The notes below the pieces were generated by a model that did not search any database, was not told the origin of the DNA, and was given only the letters and a program-made list of their open reading frames with translations. This document shows positions 11,015 to 22,486 of a DNA stretch of 64,000 bases, piece after piece (within the stretch, counting starts at the first letter, position 1; each line of letters starts with the position of its first letter). The translations under genes and the position numbers were made by a program. This DNA is from Kuschelorhynchus macadamiae (taxonomy: Eukaryota; Arthropoda; Insecta; Coleoptera; Curculionidae). The stretch is from NCBI GenBank assembly GCA_030620095.1, contig JAUTXW010000331.1:62001-126000 (forward strand), written 5' to 3'.

Positions 11015-13096
11015 GTACGTACAAATTATAAACTATTGTTAATTTAAAAAACTGTATTTATATCACACCACGATATTTCGATATTTTTCTATATTTGTTC
11101 ATATCTTCATTTTTACTGTTCGTGAATAAAAGACGAATAGCACATTTTTTCGTTCCAACATTTTATTGTTTCGGACTGTGTAGCTCTGTGTAGCTATCAG
11201 TAATCTTTTTATCTATCACTCTACATATTTTAGTCGTAACCCACGTAACACGTTTTTGTTTAGCTTTAGAATATACACAAGGAGCTTTCATTATTTTATA
11301 ATCAACATGCTAATCTAAGGGAAGCTAAAAAAACATTATTTTACAAATTCTATTTGATACTGCCCTGTCCGTTAATGCTGACAACTCGCAGAACATCGTT
11401 CCTCTAGTAGAGTCATAACATGTTGTTTTAATTTTTAATAACAGGAACATGTTTGAATAATGTCTCCTAATAAATAACGCCTTTTAAATGACCTTAAATT
11501 AAAAAAATTAAAAAGGTGATACCTGGAGATATCTCCAGACAGTTTATTGAGCTATTGACTCCATGCCTCCTTTAGGATACGCTTAATTGTAATAGTCGTT
11601 AACGATAGTCCCCGAATAGACAGCTGCATCCTGATGAAACCATTGTAAAAATGTTCTTGTAATGATCACCTATTTCAACTATTCCGGAAGTATTTCTCCG
11701 AAAAAAAATTATGTTTAAATTTAGGGTAAAAAAACATAAAAAATGATAATCATTAACATTTAAAGAAACATTAAAACATGTAAAACTAGTGATATATAGT
11801 TTTATCTCTCTTGTTTGTTTTTTTTTTCTTCCACTTTTTGGGTTTACAAATTACGGTAAATATGTAATATTTTGGCCTATTTAAAACATTTTTGGTACAC
11901 TTGTAGGTTTTGGAGCGCTGATCACCAATCCGAATTTGTAAAATTGGTATTTTTAAAAAGGAATTTTTTAGATTTTGTGTTTTATGTTCGAAAAAATATT
12001 CAAAATTAAAATTTTATATAATTTTGTTACGTAGATAGATCAGTTATCAGATGGTATGGCGCAGAAGCGCAGCAGCGCTGAGGCACTAGGTGGATCGATA
12101 CGGAGTTAGCACCAGATTAGGCGCCGGAGTCCCATAGCGTTAAAGCTATAATATAAAATGGCTTTAAAGATGATGCCCCCGCGCTGCCGCAATCTGGCGC
12201 CCGACCCTCCGATAACCCTATCCATCTATTTAACAACACATTTTTAGTAAGCAGTAACTGTTATTTTGTTAAAATTTATCGAATTTTAAAATTAAATATT
12301 TATTTTATTTTCATTCTTTGAATGAATTGTCATTAACCATTGGGTCACCAACATGAAACACAAGAAGGAGAAAAATTCCCTGTTAAATGTTGCGACTGAG
12401 AGATATGAATTTATTGAAGTGATTTTTGAGAGAAATAAGGTTATAAGCGCAAAAATATTATTGTTTTGTATTTTATTTGTGTGTTCAGTTTATTACAAAA
12501 TTAGCAGGAAAAAGAAAACGGTCTAAAACTGCATTATAAGATTGAAAACTTTGATGGCGAATATCTCGGAAGCGAAATATCACCGAAAAAATATTACTTC
12601 GGATTCGTGATCATCGCCTCAAAATTTAAAAGTATATCAAAAATCGTTAAAATAGGTCAAATAGCATTATACTAAATAATTATCCAAACTACAGTTTTTC
12701 TGTTGAGGGATCGTTGTGCAAAAAACTCTGAACTTCATTTATATACATCTATGTCTTTCATTTCTTCCTTTTGCTAATTTTCCACAACATCTTAAATAAC
12801 TTTGAAGGACTAAAGTTAAGGACCCCAATAAGTGTAAAGCTCGAAAATTATCTTGATTTATTTAAAAAAAAAACTGACTTGAGTCAACTCAATATTAAAA
12901 GAGGTGTCTTACGGGCTTATCTCAGTTGCGTACAGTCTATATGATCTATAGAATTTATGCTTAAATTAATTTTATAAAATATGTATTCATCCTTAAATAT
13001 TAAAAACAAGTTCTTTTGTTTCATTGAAGTTCAAAATTTTTATTGTTGGTGTATTTTATTGAAATTAAATTTTTATTTCATATTATCTGCTTACAG
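11015..13096 (+). other. Last intron of the host gene
   Basis: Non-coding, about 2.1 kb, bounded by donor GTACGT and acceptor CTGCTTACAG. Apart from the foldback element at 11873-12659 nothing is recognised. Confidence 0.6.
11873..12659. repeat. Long foldback (MITE-like) element, copy 1
   Basis: The left arm and right arm are imperfect inverted repeats. GGCCTATTTAAAAC...TTTTTGGTACAC at about 11873 pairs with GTATATCAAAAATCG...AAAATAGGTC ending near 12659, and TTTTGGAGCGCTGATCACC pairs with GTGATCATCGCCTCAAAA. The centre is GC-rich (GCAGCAGCGCTG, GGCGCCGGAG, CGCGCTGCCGC), with an inner palindrome around GTTAAAGC / GGCTTTAAAG. The arms align with those of the element at 19470-20290. It has no coding capacity and lies inside the last host intron. 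Confidence 0.75.
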
Positions 13097-13237
13097 GTGG
13101 TTCACAAATGGACTCCTTGCCACAGGGACCCCAACAAACGATCTCATGTAGATAGAACAATTCTTCTAGTCCAAATTGATGATAAATTTGTTCCTATAGC
13201 TGAAAGTGGCGTTCAGAATTTAGGCCCGGAAGTATAG
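13097..13237 (+). CDS. Terminal exon of the host gene
   Basis: The exon follows a good acceptor (CTGCTTACAG) and reads 46 codons to a TAG at 13235. The peptide continues the upstream exon in phase 0: VVHKWTPCHRDP, then KRSHVDRTILLVQIDDKF, then VPIAESGVQNLGPEV and stop. Alternating hydrophobic residues (TILLVQIDDKFVPIAE) suggest beta-strands at the extreme C-terminus of a larger protein. The codons are intact and the sequence does not resemble a transposon protein, so I infer a real host gene, but I do not recognise the family and assign no function. AATAAA occurs shortly after the stop (near 13283), compatible with polyadenylation. Confidence 0.75.
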   Translation: MVHKWTPCHRDPNKRSHVDRTILLVQIDDKFVPIAESGVQNLGPEV

Positions 13238-14094
13238 CATAGGGGGAACTTAGGTTAGTTTAAATTATCAAGTGCTGAGCGGAATAAATGTTTTTAACAT
13301 CAGAAATATTGCAGAGTTTGTCTATATATTTTTGACCAGCTCTGTGTATTTTATGTTTTAGTATACACAAGCGAATATGAGAAAAAAATGTTTCTTTCTT
13401 AGCACACGAGTATTTGTCAAAGCTTTGTCTATTTTATATTACGTTGCCTCTTGTCTAGCGCAGTGTTGATTTTAGCAAATAAGATGTTTCCTAGAATATG
13501 CCTCAGTAGTCTGTAGCCCCTTTTATTATAAAGTATATCAAAACCAAAATCGAAAGAATTCACTGTTGACAGGTGGTCATAAAATTATCGAACATTGAAA
13601 AATGTTTACGTTATTTAGTATTAGTTTATTAAGAATATCAATAAGTATTTTCCTTCATTGTCCCCAATTTTTAATCGAGTTTAATCGACTTGTGCGTAGA
13701 TTTGTAGTTTTTAGACTCGCCAACATCGAAATTTTTTCTTACGTTTTTTCGATCACTGACAATTCCAAAATCATTTAAGAATGTAAACGTAATTTCTGTT
13801 CTTGTGCATTCGCAGTTTTTTTTAATGCCTTCATGATTTTTATATGGGTTTTATGACGCATAGGCTATATCTCTTCTCATAAATACACGAACCTGTCGTT
13901 AGCCGAAGCCAAATCGGGCAAAACCAACTCAACTTGAAAAAACACAATTTTCCATAAAAATTAGAAATTTTCTTATTTTACCCAATTTTAAACATCGGAC
14001 AAAAAATGTAATTATGTCTTGTAGCAAATATATATATTTTTTGACCTGCTCAATCGTTTCTATCCTAGATGGTACCGATACACCGATACTGCTC

Positions 14095-14360
14095 AAAGGC
14101 GGGCAAAAAAAATTCGTTGATGCATCATTTAAAAGGAAAAATCCAAAATTCAGCTTGACACCGATCAGCTCGAATTTTCTACTGGTCTCTAGTGAAAACG
14201 TAGACATTTCTTCTAGGTTTTACTTCATCCATCCAAGAGCAACCGTTTAGATCTCGGTGAATTACTGATCCAAAACATCGCAAAAGAAGAATCCAAATGG
14301 CTTGCCCCGTATAAATCGGAGGGCAATTCTGAATTATTCTTTTAATTCTCCGGATGTACT
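14095..14360 (+). repeat. Dispersed repeat, copy 2 (related to 10130-10560)
   Basis: Aligns with the copy at 10130 over roughly 130 bp starting at GGGCAAAAAAAATTC, with shared CTGGTCTCTAGTGAAAA-type and GTAGACATTTCTTC words. The region is open for about 78 codons on the plus strand, but the reading lacks any domain and I treat it as repeat DNA. Confidence 0.5.
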
Positions 14361-17300
14361 TTCATACCCCTTAATGAATTCCAGCTTGGAGTTAAAAATA
14401 AACAGTTTTTTTAACCTCGTTTGTCACCTTACCTAAAGTGCTCGGGGTTCGACGCAAAAAGTTACTACCTCCAAAGTGTGTTTAAATTGTAGTAAATGTC
14501 ATTTTGTTTAATTTGCCGTGATTTAACAAAAAATATGAAAGCAAAAAAATTATTTATACCCTATGTTACTTAGCTGAACCGTGCAGTTTAAAAAAAATCT
14601 GCTTGTGTTAAAGCTCCCCTATAAGCCATTTTGTCACTATTCAAAATTATAGCAACCATTAATTTATCTTACAATTTAGGCCAGCCACATAATACATGTT
14701 GTTTTTTACAAAGGTGTAATTTTATATTGTTATAAACTTAAGTTATTTTAGAATTTTATTTGATAGTTGCGTCATTAGGTTATATTACGAGTACTTGATA
14801 GACGAGAACTTAAACTGGAAAATTACTTTCAAATTTTGTCATAAAAGTGTTACCAAATCTGAAATTCTTTGGAGTATGCAGGACATAATCACACATAGTT
14901 CATTAAAAGGTTGCACAACTCTTTTTTAAACATGTTTCCTAATAGTGTGATATTTTATCAGATTTTAAAGAAGCGGTTACTGAAACAAATCTTACTAAAG
15001 TAATATTAATAAAACATTTAAAAAAAAAATTGAAATTCAGTTAGTGAAGTTTACCCAAACAAGCAATACTTTTGGATATTGATAGTTGGGCGCTACACAC
15101 TCTTTTTGAGTTTAAATGTCATATAAAAAGTACAAACTGGTAAATTAATGGCTTTTTAAAAGAAAATATAACCTATTTAAAAACATTTCTGAGAGATCAG
15201 GTTTTTTAAGGCTGCAGTATTGTTTTGTTACGTTTCCTCTAAATATGTGAGTCAATAGAGGAAAAAAGCTAAAAGGACCATTTATACGTCACCCAATTAC
15301 AAAAATCATTGATTATGCTGTAGAAAAAAGAAGATTAGACCCAATGTGTCGTACTTGCAAAATCATTAAAACAGCCTGAGGGAAAAACTACCATTACCAA
15401 TATGTTACGTTTTTTTAAAGTTGTTGTGTAGAAAACGACACATTTTTAAGATACTGTAAATTCAATGACAATGGTACAATTTTACTATGATGAATTATTT
15501 AATTTAGTACACAAAGCTATGAGGAAAATTGTAAAGCTAAAAGTTCTTAGAAATAAAACGGTTTGTAGCAGTGTTTTAAATTTAAATGAAAATTTGCTGG
15601 TTTCAGATGCAATCCATCCGTCTTAGTTATAATGTACGAGACACTCTAAAAATTATAAATGTTAGTCATTTTTTTTTAAGCATGAGTGAAAAATAATATC
15701 AGAATTTTATTAAAAAGTTAATGAAAAAAAAAACCATTTCCTACCCACTTACAAGAGCATTAACAAGCTTGGCACCAAAAGTAGCTGCTCAGCTTTATAA
15801 GGCAGGAAAAAATCAAATCAAAAAACATTAGAACTATTTGTGGCTCAGAATAGTATAAGTAGTATTCAAGCAGGTAACTGTGAACTCTTATATAAAAGCC
15901 ACTTCCAGAGGAAATTTTAAATCTTATAAAAAGTAGAATATTAGATTTCAAGATTTCTAGATCAGTCTTCTTCCTAAGAATTATATTTATTCTCTATCAC
16001 ATGGGTTTTTCAAGAAGGATTTTTCTTTTGACCAACCCTCAATCTACAATTCCGTTAGACTGCAGTTATACACGTGTACGTGTACCAGCGTCTTCGATAC
16101 TCTACAACCAACCAAAAATAAAGCAAATTATGTCTACATTGTTTCAAATTGTTTATTGTAATCAGCGGTCACATAGCATCAATCACGCGCAATGAAACAC
16201 GACCAAGCATCACCGACCGCTTTGAAATTGCAAAATGTTTTGTTTTAGTTGAGTCTCAGCGGTTGTTATGACAACCCTCGGCTTTCCATCGTATTTGACT
16301 TTGTCAGTTAACTTTAGTTTTTAAAATATCGTATATTACGTTGTTTGTATCTGCTATTTTCATTATTTTTTATATTTGCCTTTGAAGTTTGAATGCCAAT
16401 GTCAAAATTGGCAAGGATTAAAAGACTGGTGGCACTAGTGCTTTTTTTTTCTTAAAAATACTCCGACATTTCTCTAGAAAACCCGAAAAAGTCAGGGAAT
16501 TTTATTTTTAATGCAACGTTATCTCACTGTCGCGTCCAAAATTGAATAATTGCAGTTAAAACTAGGTCTATACATTTGTGTGTATAAACTTTAATATAAA
16601 GCTGTAAGCTTTAAGAGTTAATAATTCCAGAGAAATCGAAAATGATTTGTAAAAAGCCTAACATTTTTTTAATGCCCTTTAAAATCATAAAATTTGGTTT
16701 TAAATCAATTACCAAAAATTTTATTAGTTTTACTTGGTATAAAATTAGCAGTTGTTAAAATATTAAATTAAATATTTGAAAAATATAAGTTTTATTATAG
16801 ATTTGAATTATTTACAGGCCTCTTATACTGATAAAAAAAGTGTAGACTAGACGTCACATTCTTAAAGAGTAAGTACACATTGAGGTCTTTTATTATCTTC
16901 CAGATATTAATAAACATGTTACTGCAGATCCCAAAATCTTAAAAAAACAGTTTTCTTCAGAAAATCATCGTAGATTACAATGACTACTAAAATCTCGTAA
17001 TTGCATCGCCCATTAGCCATCCCTGCCTTAGGTGATAAGCTTAATGGTAGCACTTTATTTCTGAATAATGAGAAGATAGTAGCTTTGGCAATGTTTTAGG
17101 GATGATAGAAGATTTAAGGAAAATTTCTATTCTCTTTAACAGTTCCTTTTTTAAATTAATATTTGATATATGGTTTTAGGAATTTTTCTATTGGCTGGTT
17201 TCGATGACACTGGAAGAAAGACCTGTCAAGTTTTGGATATCATGGAACCAAATCCCTTCTTATCAGATGACATGGTATAGCTAGGTGTTCAACAACTGCA

Positions 17301-18200
17301 GTTAGGAACTTACACGTCGATTTTACGTTCACATAACTTAAGGCTCTTAAATTTTAATATTCCTTGGCTAGGAATTTTCGAACCTCACACCTTTGGTATG
17401 GTTATATCATTGAATTTGTTTTCGTATATTTGTTCCAGGCATCTTGATATTTTGTAATAAACCAATAAAACTGCATTATAAAATTCAAATTTGATCGAAA
17501 TGCCTTTTTTAATTTGGTAAGTAAATTATTTTGCTAGGGCTTTTCAAAGAATTAATGTTTAAAGACAAAACAAACAATAAAATTACGTCAGCTTAGTCTT
17601 ATTTATTATTCATATATACTTTGCTTGCAAAATGAAGACAGTTGGCTTAGAGTAATTTCACTTTTGAAGTACAGGTAGTCAAAAAAAGGTATATAAAAAC
17701 ATAGGCCTTTTTTGTTTTACACCTCAGTTTAGTGATGGTATAATACGAGTAGAAATATTCAGGACAGAGTTGTAACCTCTTTTTTTATTTGATATTACAT
17801 ATCTGTCTCCTTAACGCTTTAATTTTTATGATTTATTTTATATAAGTTTGTCTATGTTTATCTGTTTTATTAGATACTTCGGCAGTTATATTACTATTCA
17901 TATGAATAAAATATAGTAAAAAATTGTAATATAATGTTAATTTTTTTTTAGTCCATAAATTTACACTGTCGGAAATTTACTATAAGCTAGAAAGATCTGC
18001 ATAATTTTTGAGAATAATGACATATCACCATAATGTATTTTTTAGAGTAAATTCATGACTTCGTGACATCTATCATTTTGGTCGAAATGTGACCAATTAA
18101 TTAATCAACAACTGTTAATTAAATAATTTTTATATTTTCATTTACACCAAACAATCACAAAAGTGAAATTATTCTGCTTCAAGCAAAACCTTTAATAAAA
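14360..18200. other. AT-rich intergenic DNA, nothing firm recognised
   Basis: No supported coding exon. One feature stands out: a perfect match to the RFX X-box consensus at 16262-16275 (separate entry). A few short LINE-like words occur near 15990-16030, too short to call. Confidence 0.4.
16262..16275. promoter_or_regulatory. X-box-like palindrome (RFX consensus)
   Basis: GTTGTTATGACAAC matches RYYNYYATRRNRAC, the binding consensus of RFX factors, at every position. The same 14-mer occurs at 46479-46492, also preceded by CG. There is no adjacent gene to regulate, so it may be a shared repeat fragment instead. Confidence 0.25.
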
Positions 18201-18849
18201 TGTACAGGGTGATCACGAATACGTAAAAAATTTAAATAGGAAACTTGTGCAAATTTTTGCAATGTTTGTGAATTAATCAAAAAAGCGTTAATTTAAATGT
18301 ACCCTGCATTTTATTACAATTTTTAATTATATGCAAAATTCTAGGCCAGCTTGTCTATTTTCAATTGTTTTCTAAATATTCATTTATGACAATTAACAAT
18401 TTTGGATTTTGAGAGCCTGTAAAATCGTTCGAACTAGAGCAAAACGTATTACACATGCCTGTCTTAGTTTTTCATTTTCTTATGGTATTCACTTCTGGCC
18501 TAAACCAAAGTTAAAGTTTTTATACAGTTTAATGTTCTGTTTAAATAAAAAAAAAAGGATAAAAAACTAAGATGTTTTACCCTAGGTCGAACCGTTTAGT
18601 CCGAAATTGTCAATTTTCAAACGTGAATATCTCGAAAACAATTATTAAAGACAGACATAGGGTATGTTATATCAAGTTGGTTTGGAATTTGTATTATTTT
18701 TTGCTATATATTTCTAATTCGACAGTCAGATAAGTTTTTAAAAATATCACACATCAATCGTCACAAGTTTGATATTTAAAGTTTTTTCTCATGTGTTTAA
18801 ATAACTGATCTGTTAGTCCTGTTGAAAGATATCTGAACCATCCTGTACA
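18201..18849. mobile_element. Foldback non-autonomous DNA element with TGTACAGG termini
   Basis: The left end TGTACAGGGTGATCACGAAT and the right end, whose reverse complement reads TGTACAGGATGGTTCAGATA, form terminal inverted repeats. Internally the arms also pair: GTTCGAACTAGAGCAAAAC with GTTTTACCCTAGGTCGAAC, and TTTTCAATTGTTTTC near 18358 with GAAAACAATTATTAAAG near 18637. The whole 649 bp can fold on itself. No coding capacity. TACAGGGTG-type ends are frequent in insect non-autonomous DNA elements. Confidence 0.75.
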
Positions 18850-19469
18850 TGATTGTGAATAATTTTTAAATAGCAAAAATGATAAATAAATAGATTTTTT
18901 CATATAGACCTGGAGCATATGTGGTAAAAGTTATAAAATTTTTTTTTGTATTTTTATACACTTTTGGGGAATTTTGGATTTGGTTATATCCTGTTTGGAA
19001 TTTTATGTTATTTTAATATGCCTAACATCCAGTTTATTGAGTGAGATTAATTAAAAACGATAGAGAATTCGTAAAATTTATTCGAGTTTTACAATAGACT
19101 TATAAACCTTAGTTTAATAAGAAATTGTTTATTGCTGATACTGTTAGACAGTAACAATAATATGTAGCCAAAAAGTATATCTGATATTTTTGTTTTATTA
19201 TCGCAAATTGAATTCAGACTTTGCATCTTAATTTGAAATAAATTCATTGCGTGTGACGTCAGAAGTCGTTCGTTCGTGTTTTATTCAATTCAGTTTTATG
19301 TAGTTTCGAACAATGACAACAAATGGCAATTCATGTAAAAAATGACGCTTAAAATACATCAGAATTTCAATTTTTTGTTTCAATTTTGGGACTTGCAGTA
19401 CAGTATATTTTGACTAAATTGGCTTCATCTAATCATGCCTCTAGAGGTTTTGTGAAAGCAACTTCGGTA

Positions 19470-20290
19470 CCACCACCTATTTTGATGAATTTTGGTACAC
19501 CAATAAATTTTCGGCCGCTTTTTTAATAGGGAGTTTTTCTTGATTTTGTGTTTTATGTTGGCAACCAATTCGAAGACATATTCAAAATTAAAATTTGACA
19601 AATTTTATCGACGTAGCAGTTTTTGGTACTGGTTATTATGGATATTTTGTTACATAAGTGGATCAGTATCATATTAGCAGATGGTCAGGCGCCGCAACAC
19701 GATAGCACCAAGGAATCATCGTTAAAGCCATAATACATTAGTAAAATAGCTTTAAAGATGATGCCGTGGCGCTCCGACGCCTGAGATAGTACTAACCCGG
19801 TACCGATCCACCTGATGCCTCTGCGCTGCTGCACTCCGGCAACCGACCGTCTTCTAACTGGGTACCGATTTAACAAAATATCCGTAATAAACTGTTTTAA
19901 AAACTGTTACTTTGATAAAATTTGTCGAGTTTTAAAATCAAACCTTTACTGTATTTTCTTCTTTGAATAAAGTTGCCAACATAAAACACAAATTCAAGAA
20001 ATATTCCATTTTAAAAATAGCAATTGGTAGATATTATCTGATTGATGTGGTTTTTCAGCAATATAACGTTAGACATTGAAAAATATGTGTAATTTTGATT
20101 GTGTATAATGTATTCGATCGTTTTCTTACAAAAATTACTGAAGGAATCAGAAAAGAAGGTGAAAAATTGTATGTATAAAATTGTGAACTTTGATGGCGGA
20201 TGTTTCGTAAACCAAACATCGAAAAAATTTGATTTCGGATTTGTGATTAGCGGCCGGTGTATCAAAAATCATCAAAATCGGCGTAAGTAA
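19470..20290. repeat. Long foldback (MITE-like) element, copy 2
   Basis: Imperfect inverted repeats of over 300 bp: CCTATTTTGATGAATTTTGG at about 19478 against AAAAATCATCAAAATCGGCG near 20284, and TTGTGTTTTATGTTGGCAAC near 19545 against GTTGCCAACATAAAACACAA near 19973. The centre (19680-19870) is GC-rich and contains the inner palindrome ATCATCGTTAAAGC / GCTTTAAAGATGAT. It is homologous to the copy at 11873-12659 in arms and centre. Short open frames inside are by-products of the palindrome. Confidence 0.8.
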
Positions 20291-22020
20291 AATTACCGCA
20301 ACTTCTAATAATTTACCCAAAGTGGACACATTCATGGTGCATCATTTTTTACGGCAAAATTATGGCTTTAATTTTGCAGAGGTTCGAGGCATGCCTCAGA
20401 CTTCTGCACGCATCATAGCAAACAGAAATCGCAAATTACATAAAATTATCACACACAAAATAATAAGGTAATTTACATAATAATACATTTTAATAGTGAC
20501 AAATATACTTGATATATTCAAATAATTATACATAATTCAACCATTCATTTTTTTCCTTTTTATCAGTCTTTAAAAAATAAACACACACGGAATAACCATA
20601 CTCGAGATAAAATATATAAAAAATGTTCCCTGTGTTAGGTGTAATAAGATGTGCATATTTGTTTTAATGAATAGTTCAGTCCCATAGACTTAAAAAGGCT
20701 AAAACATCGAATGCCTGTTACGATACTCGAATTTAAATGCAGTAAACGGGATCTCCTCCAAATAGACAAGATTTGAAACTCCGTAAAAAATTGAGCATTA
20801 AATTAGAAACAAACCTGCAATAAACCCACGAAAAATCATGACTAAATTAGGGTACTCCATACCGTCGGTGTCTCGCTGCTAAACGGTACTTTCCTTTTAA
20901 TTATAACTTGGAGAATATATGCGGATCAGATAGAGCTTTAATAGAAAAGTATTTAAAGATTTATGGGGTACGTCAAAAATAGGTAATATAAGTTAATTTT
21001 TTTAAAACTGAACAACACGGATTTAATTTTATATTTAAATTATTCATTAAAATTTAGGCCAGCTTTATAAGTCTTACCTAAGGGATTTCGAAATATTTAA
21101 ATTTTATTAAATTATTGTTTTTTTTAAGACAGAATGACATAAAAAAGTAAACAATAACCTGCAAGTTTAGGAGTTTTTAAACTGTTTGTATTAAAGATGC
21201 CTGTCATTTAATATTATGCGGGACGTAAAAAAAAATCCGTGATATCCTTTTTCCTAAATTAAATCATTTCACATTAGGAAAAAACTTATTTAATCTTATC
21301 AAACTAGATTAGAGTTTTCTATACCCAAATGCGATAGTTTTTTAATAATTTTTATTTATCTTACTAAGTATAGTCACACCGTCTACTAATTATTGTATCA
21401 TTATTATTACACCCTGAATGTAACGACCTAAATTACCTAAAATTGTATTATATTTTTGCAAGGGTTAAATACTTTTGATTTGCAAAAATCGCTGCCTCAA
21501 ATTATTTGAAATTTTATTTTCGTGCAAGCAATTTAATAGTACGTAATTTAATAAACGGCGCCACTACTTTTACTTGGAAAAACTCTAATTAAAATTATTA
21601 CATTTAGGTACAGGGAACCTTAATGTAGTTTGATAGGGAATTAAATATCCTTTTTCCTGATGTATTATACTACTTAAAGTATTAAAGTTATTAAAAATTG
21701 AATTTGGAAAAAATATACCATCGATTTATGTACACTTCATATAACACTCAATAACAAGAGATCTTAATTAATAATCTTTCTACATCAAAGCATCCAATAC
21801 TTGCAGTTTATTGTTTAGTTGATTACGATAATTATTTTCGAAAAAGACACTATTTTTTTTTGAAAAATTTAAAATATGTATGTGCCTACAAATTAGGTTA
21901 AGGCATCACTTAATACATTTTACCTAAATTTTTATGGAGTATTCACATATGCAATAAAATCCAGGGTATTTTGATTAAAAAAGGCAAGTTTTATATGTTA
22001 TGTATTTTCGAAGTACCATG
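20291..22020. other. AT-rich intergenic DNA
   Basis: I see no gene, RNA or bounded repeat in this stretch. Confidence 0.4.
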
Positions 22021-22486
22021 TATGTATGTCTTTCTTCAAGTCATATAATAAAATTTCCAACGAGCTGAAATGCGTAAGTGCGTTAGCTTTTAAGCGTAAG
22101 TACAAGCAACATTTATTTGCGTATTAGTAGTTCAACTGGACTCGTTTTCTTTTGGGGGGTTAGATTGGGGTTATGTGCGTGAGTTCTTGATCTTTAGTTT
22201 ACGAAATCTGTCAATGTATAAGAAGTTGTAATTGAATGTTTGTATTTTTTTACCATTAAATTTTTTATATGTATTGCCTTGTATAACTTTGATAATATCT
22301 TAGTTTTTATGTATGTAGGTATGTGTGTATACGTATGAGGGTTAAATATATTTTTTGTTAGTTGTATATTCATTCATATTTACATAAATTAAACTTAAAT
22401 CGGTCAGTTTGTCGGAGCTTAAATGTAAGAGTAACTTTAAGGATTTGTTTTGTTACAAATAAAAGACCTTTATTATTATTATTTTA
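22020..22486 (+). mobile_element. 5'-truncated LINE: ORF2 C-terminus and 3' UTR
   Basis: From about 22040 the plus strand reads SYNKISNELKCVSALAFKRKYKQHL-like peptide ending in TAG near 22128. This resembles the extreme C-terminus of Jockey/CR1-group ORF2 (a short Pro/Asn-Glu-Leu word followed by FKRKLK..L). A 3' UTR follows and ends in AAAAGACC plus a short TTA-repeat tail (22469-22485), the usual tail type of such LINEs. Everything upstream is missing. Confidence 0.6.

Noticed and set aside
14014..14250. 78-codon open frame as a gene
   Set aside because: It coincides with a dispersed repeat also present at 10130, where the frame is not kept.
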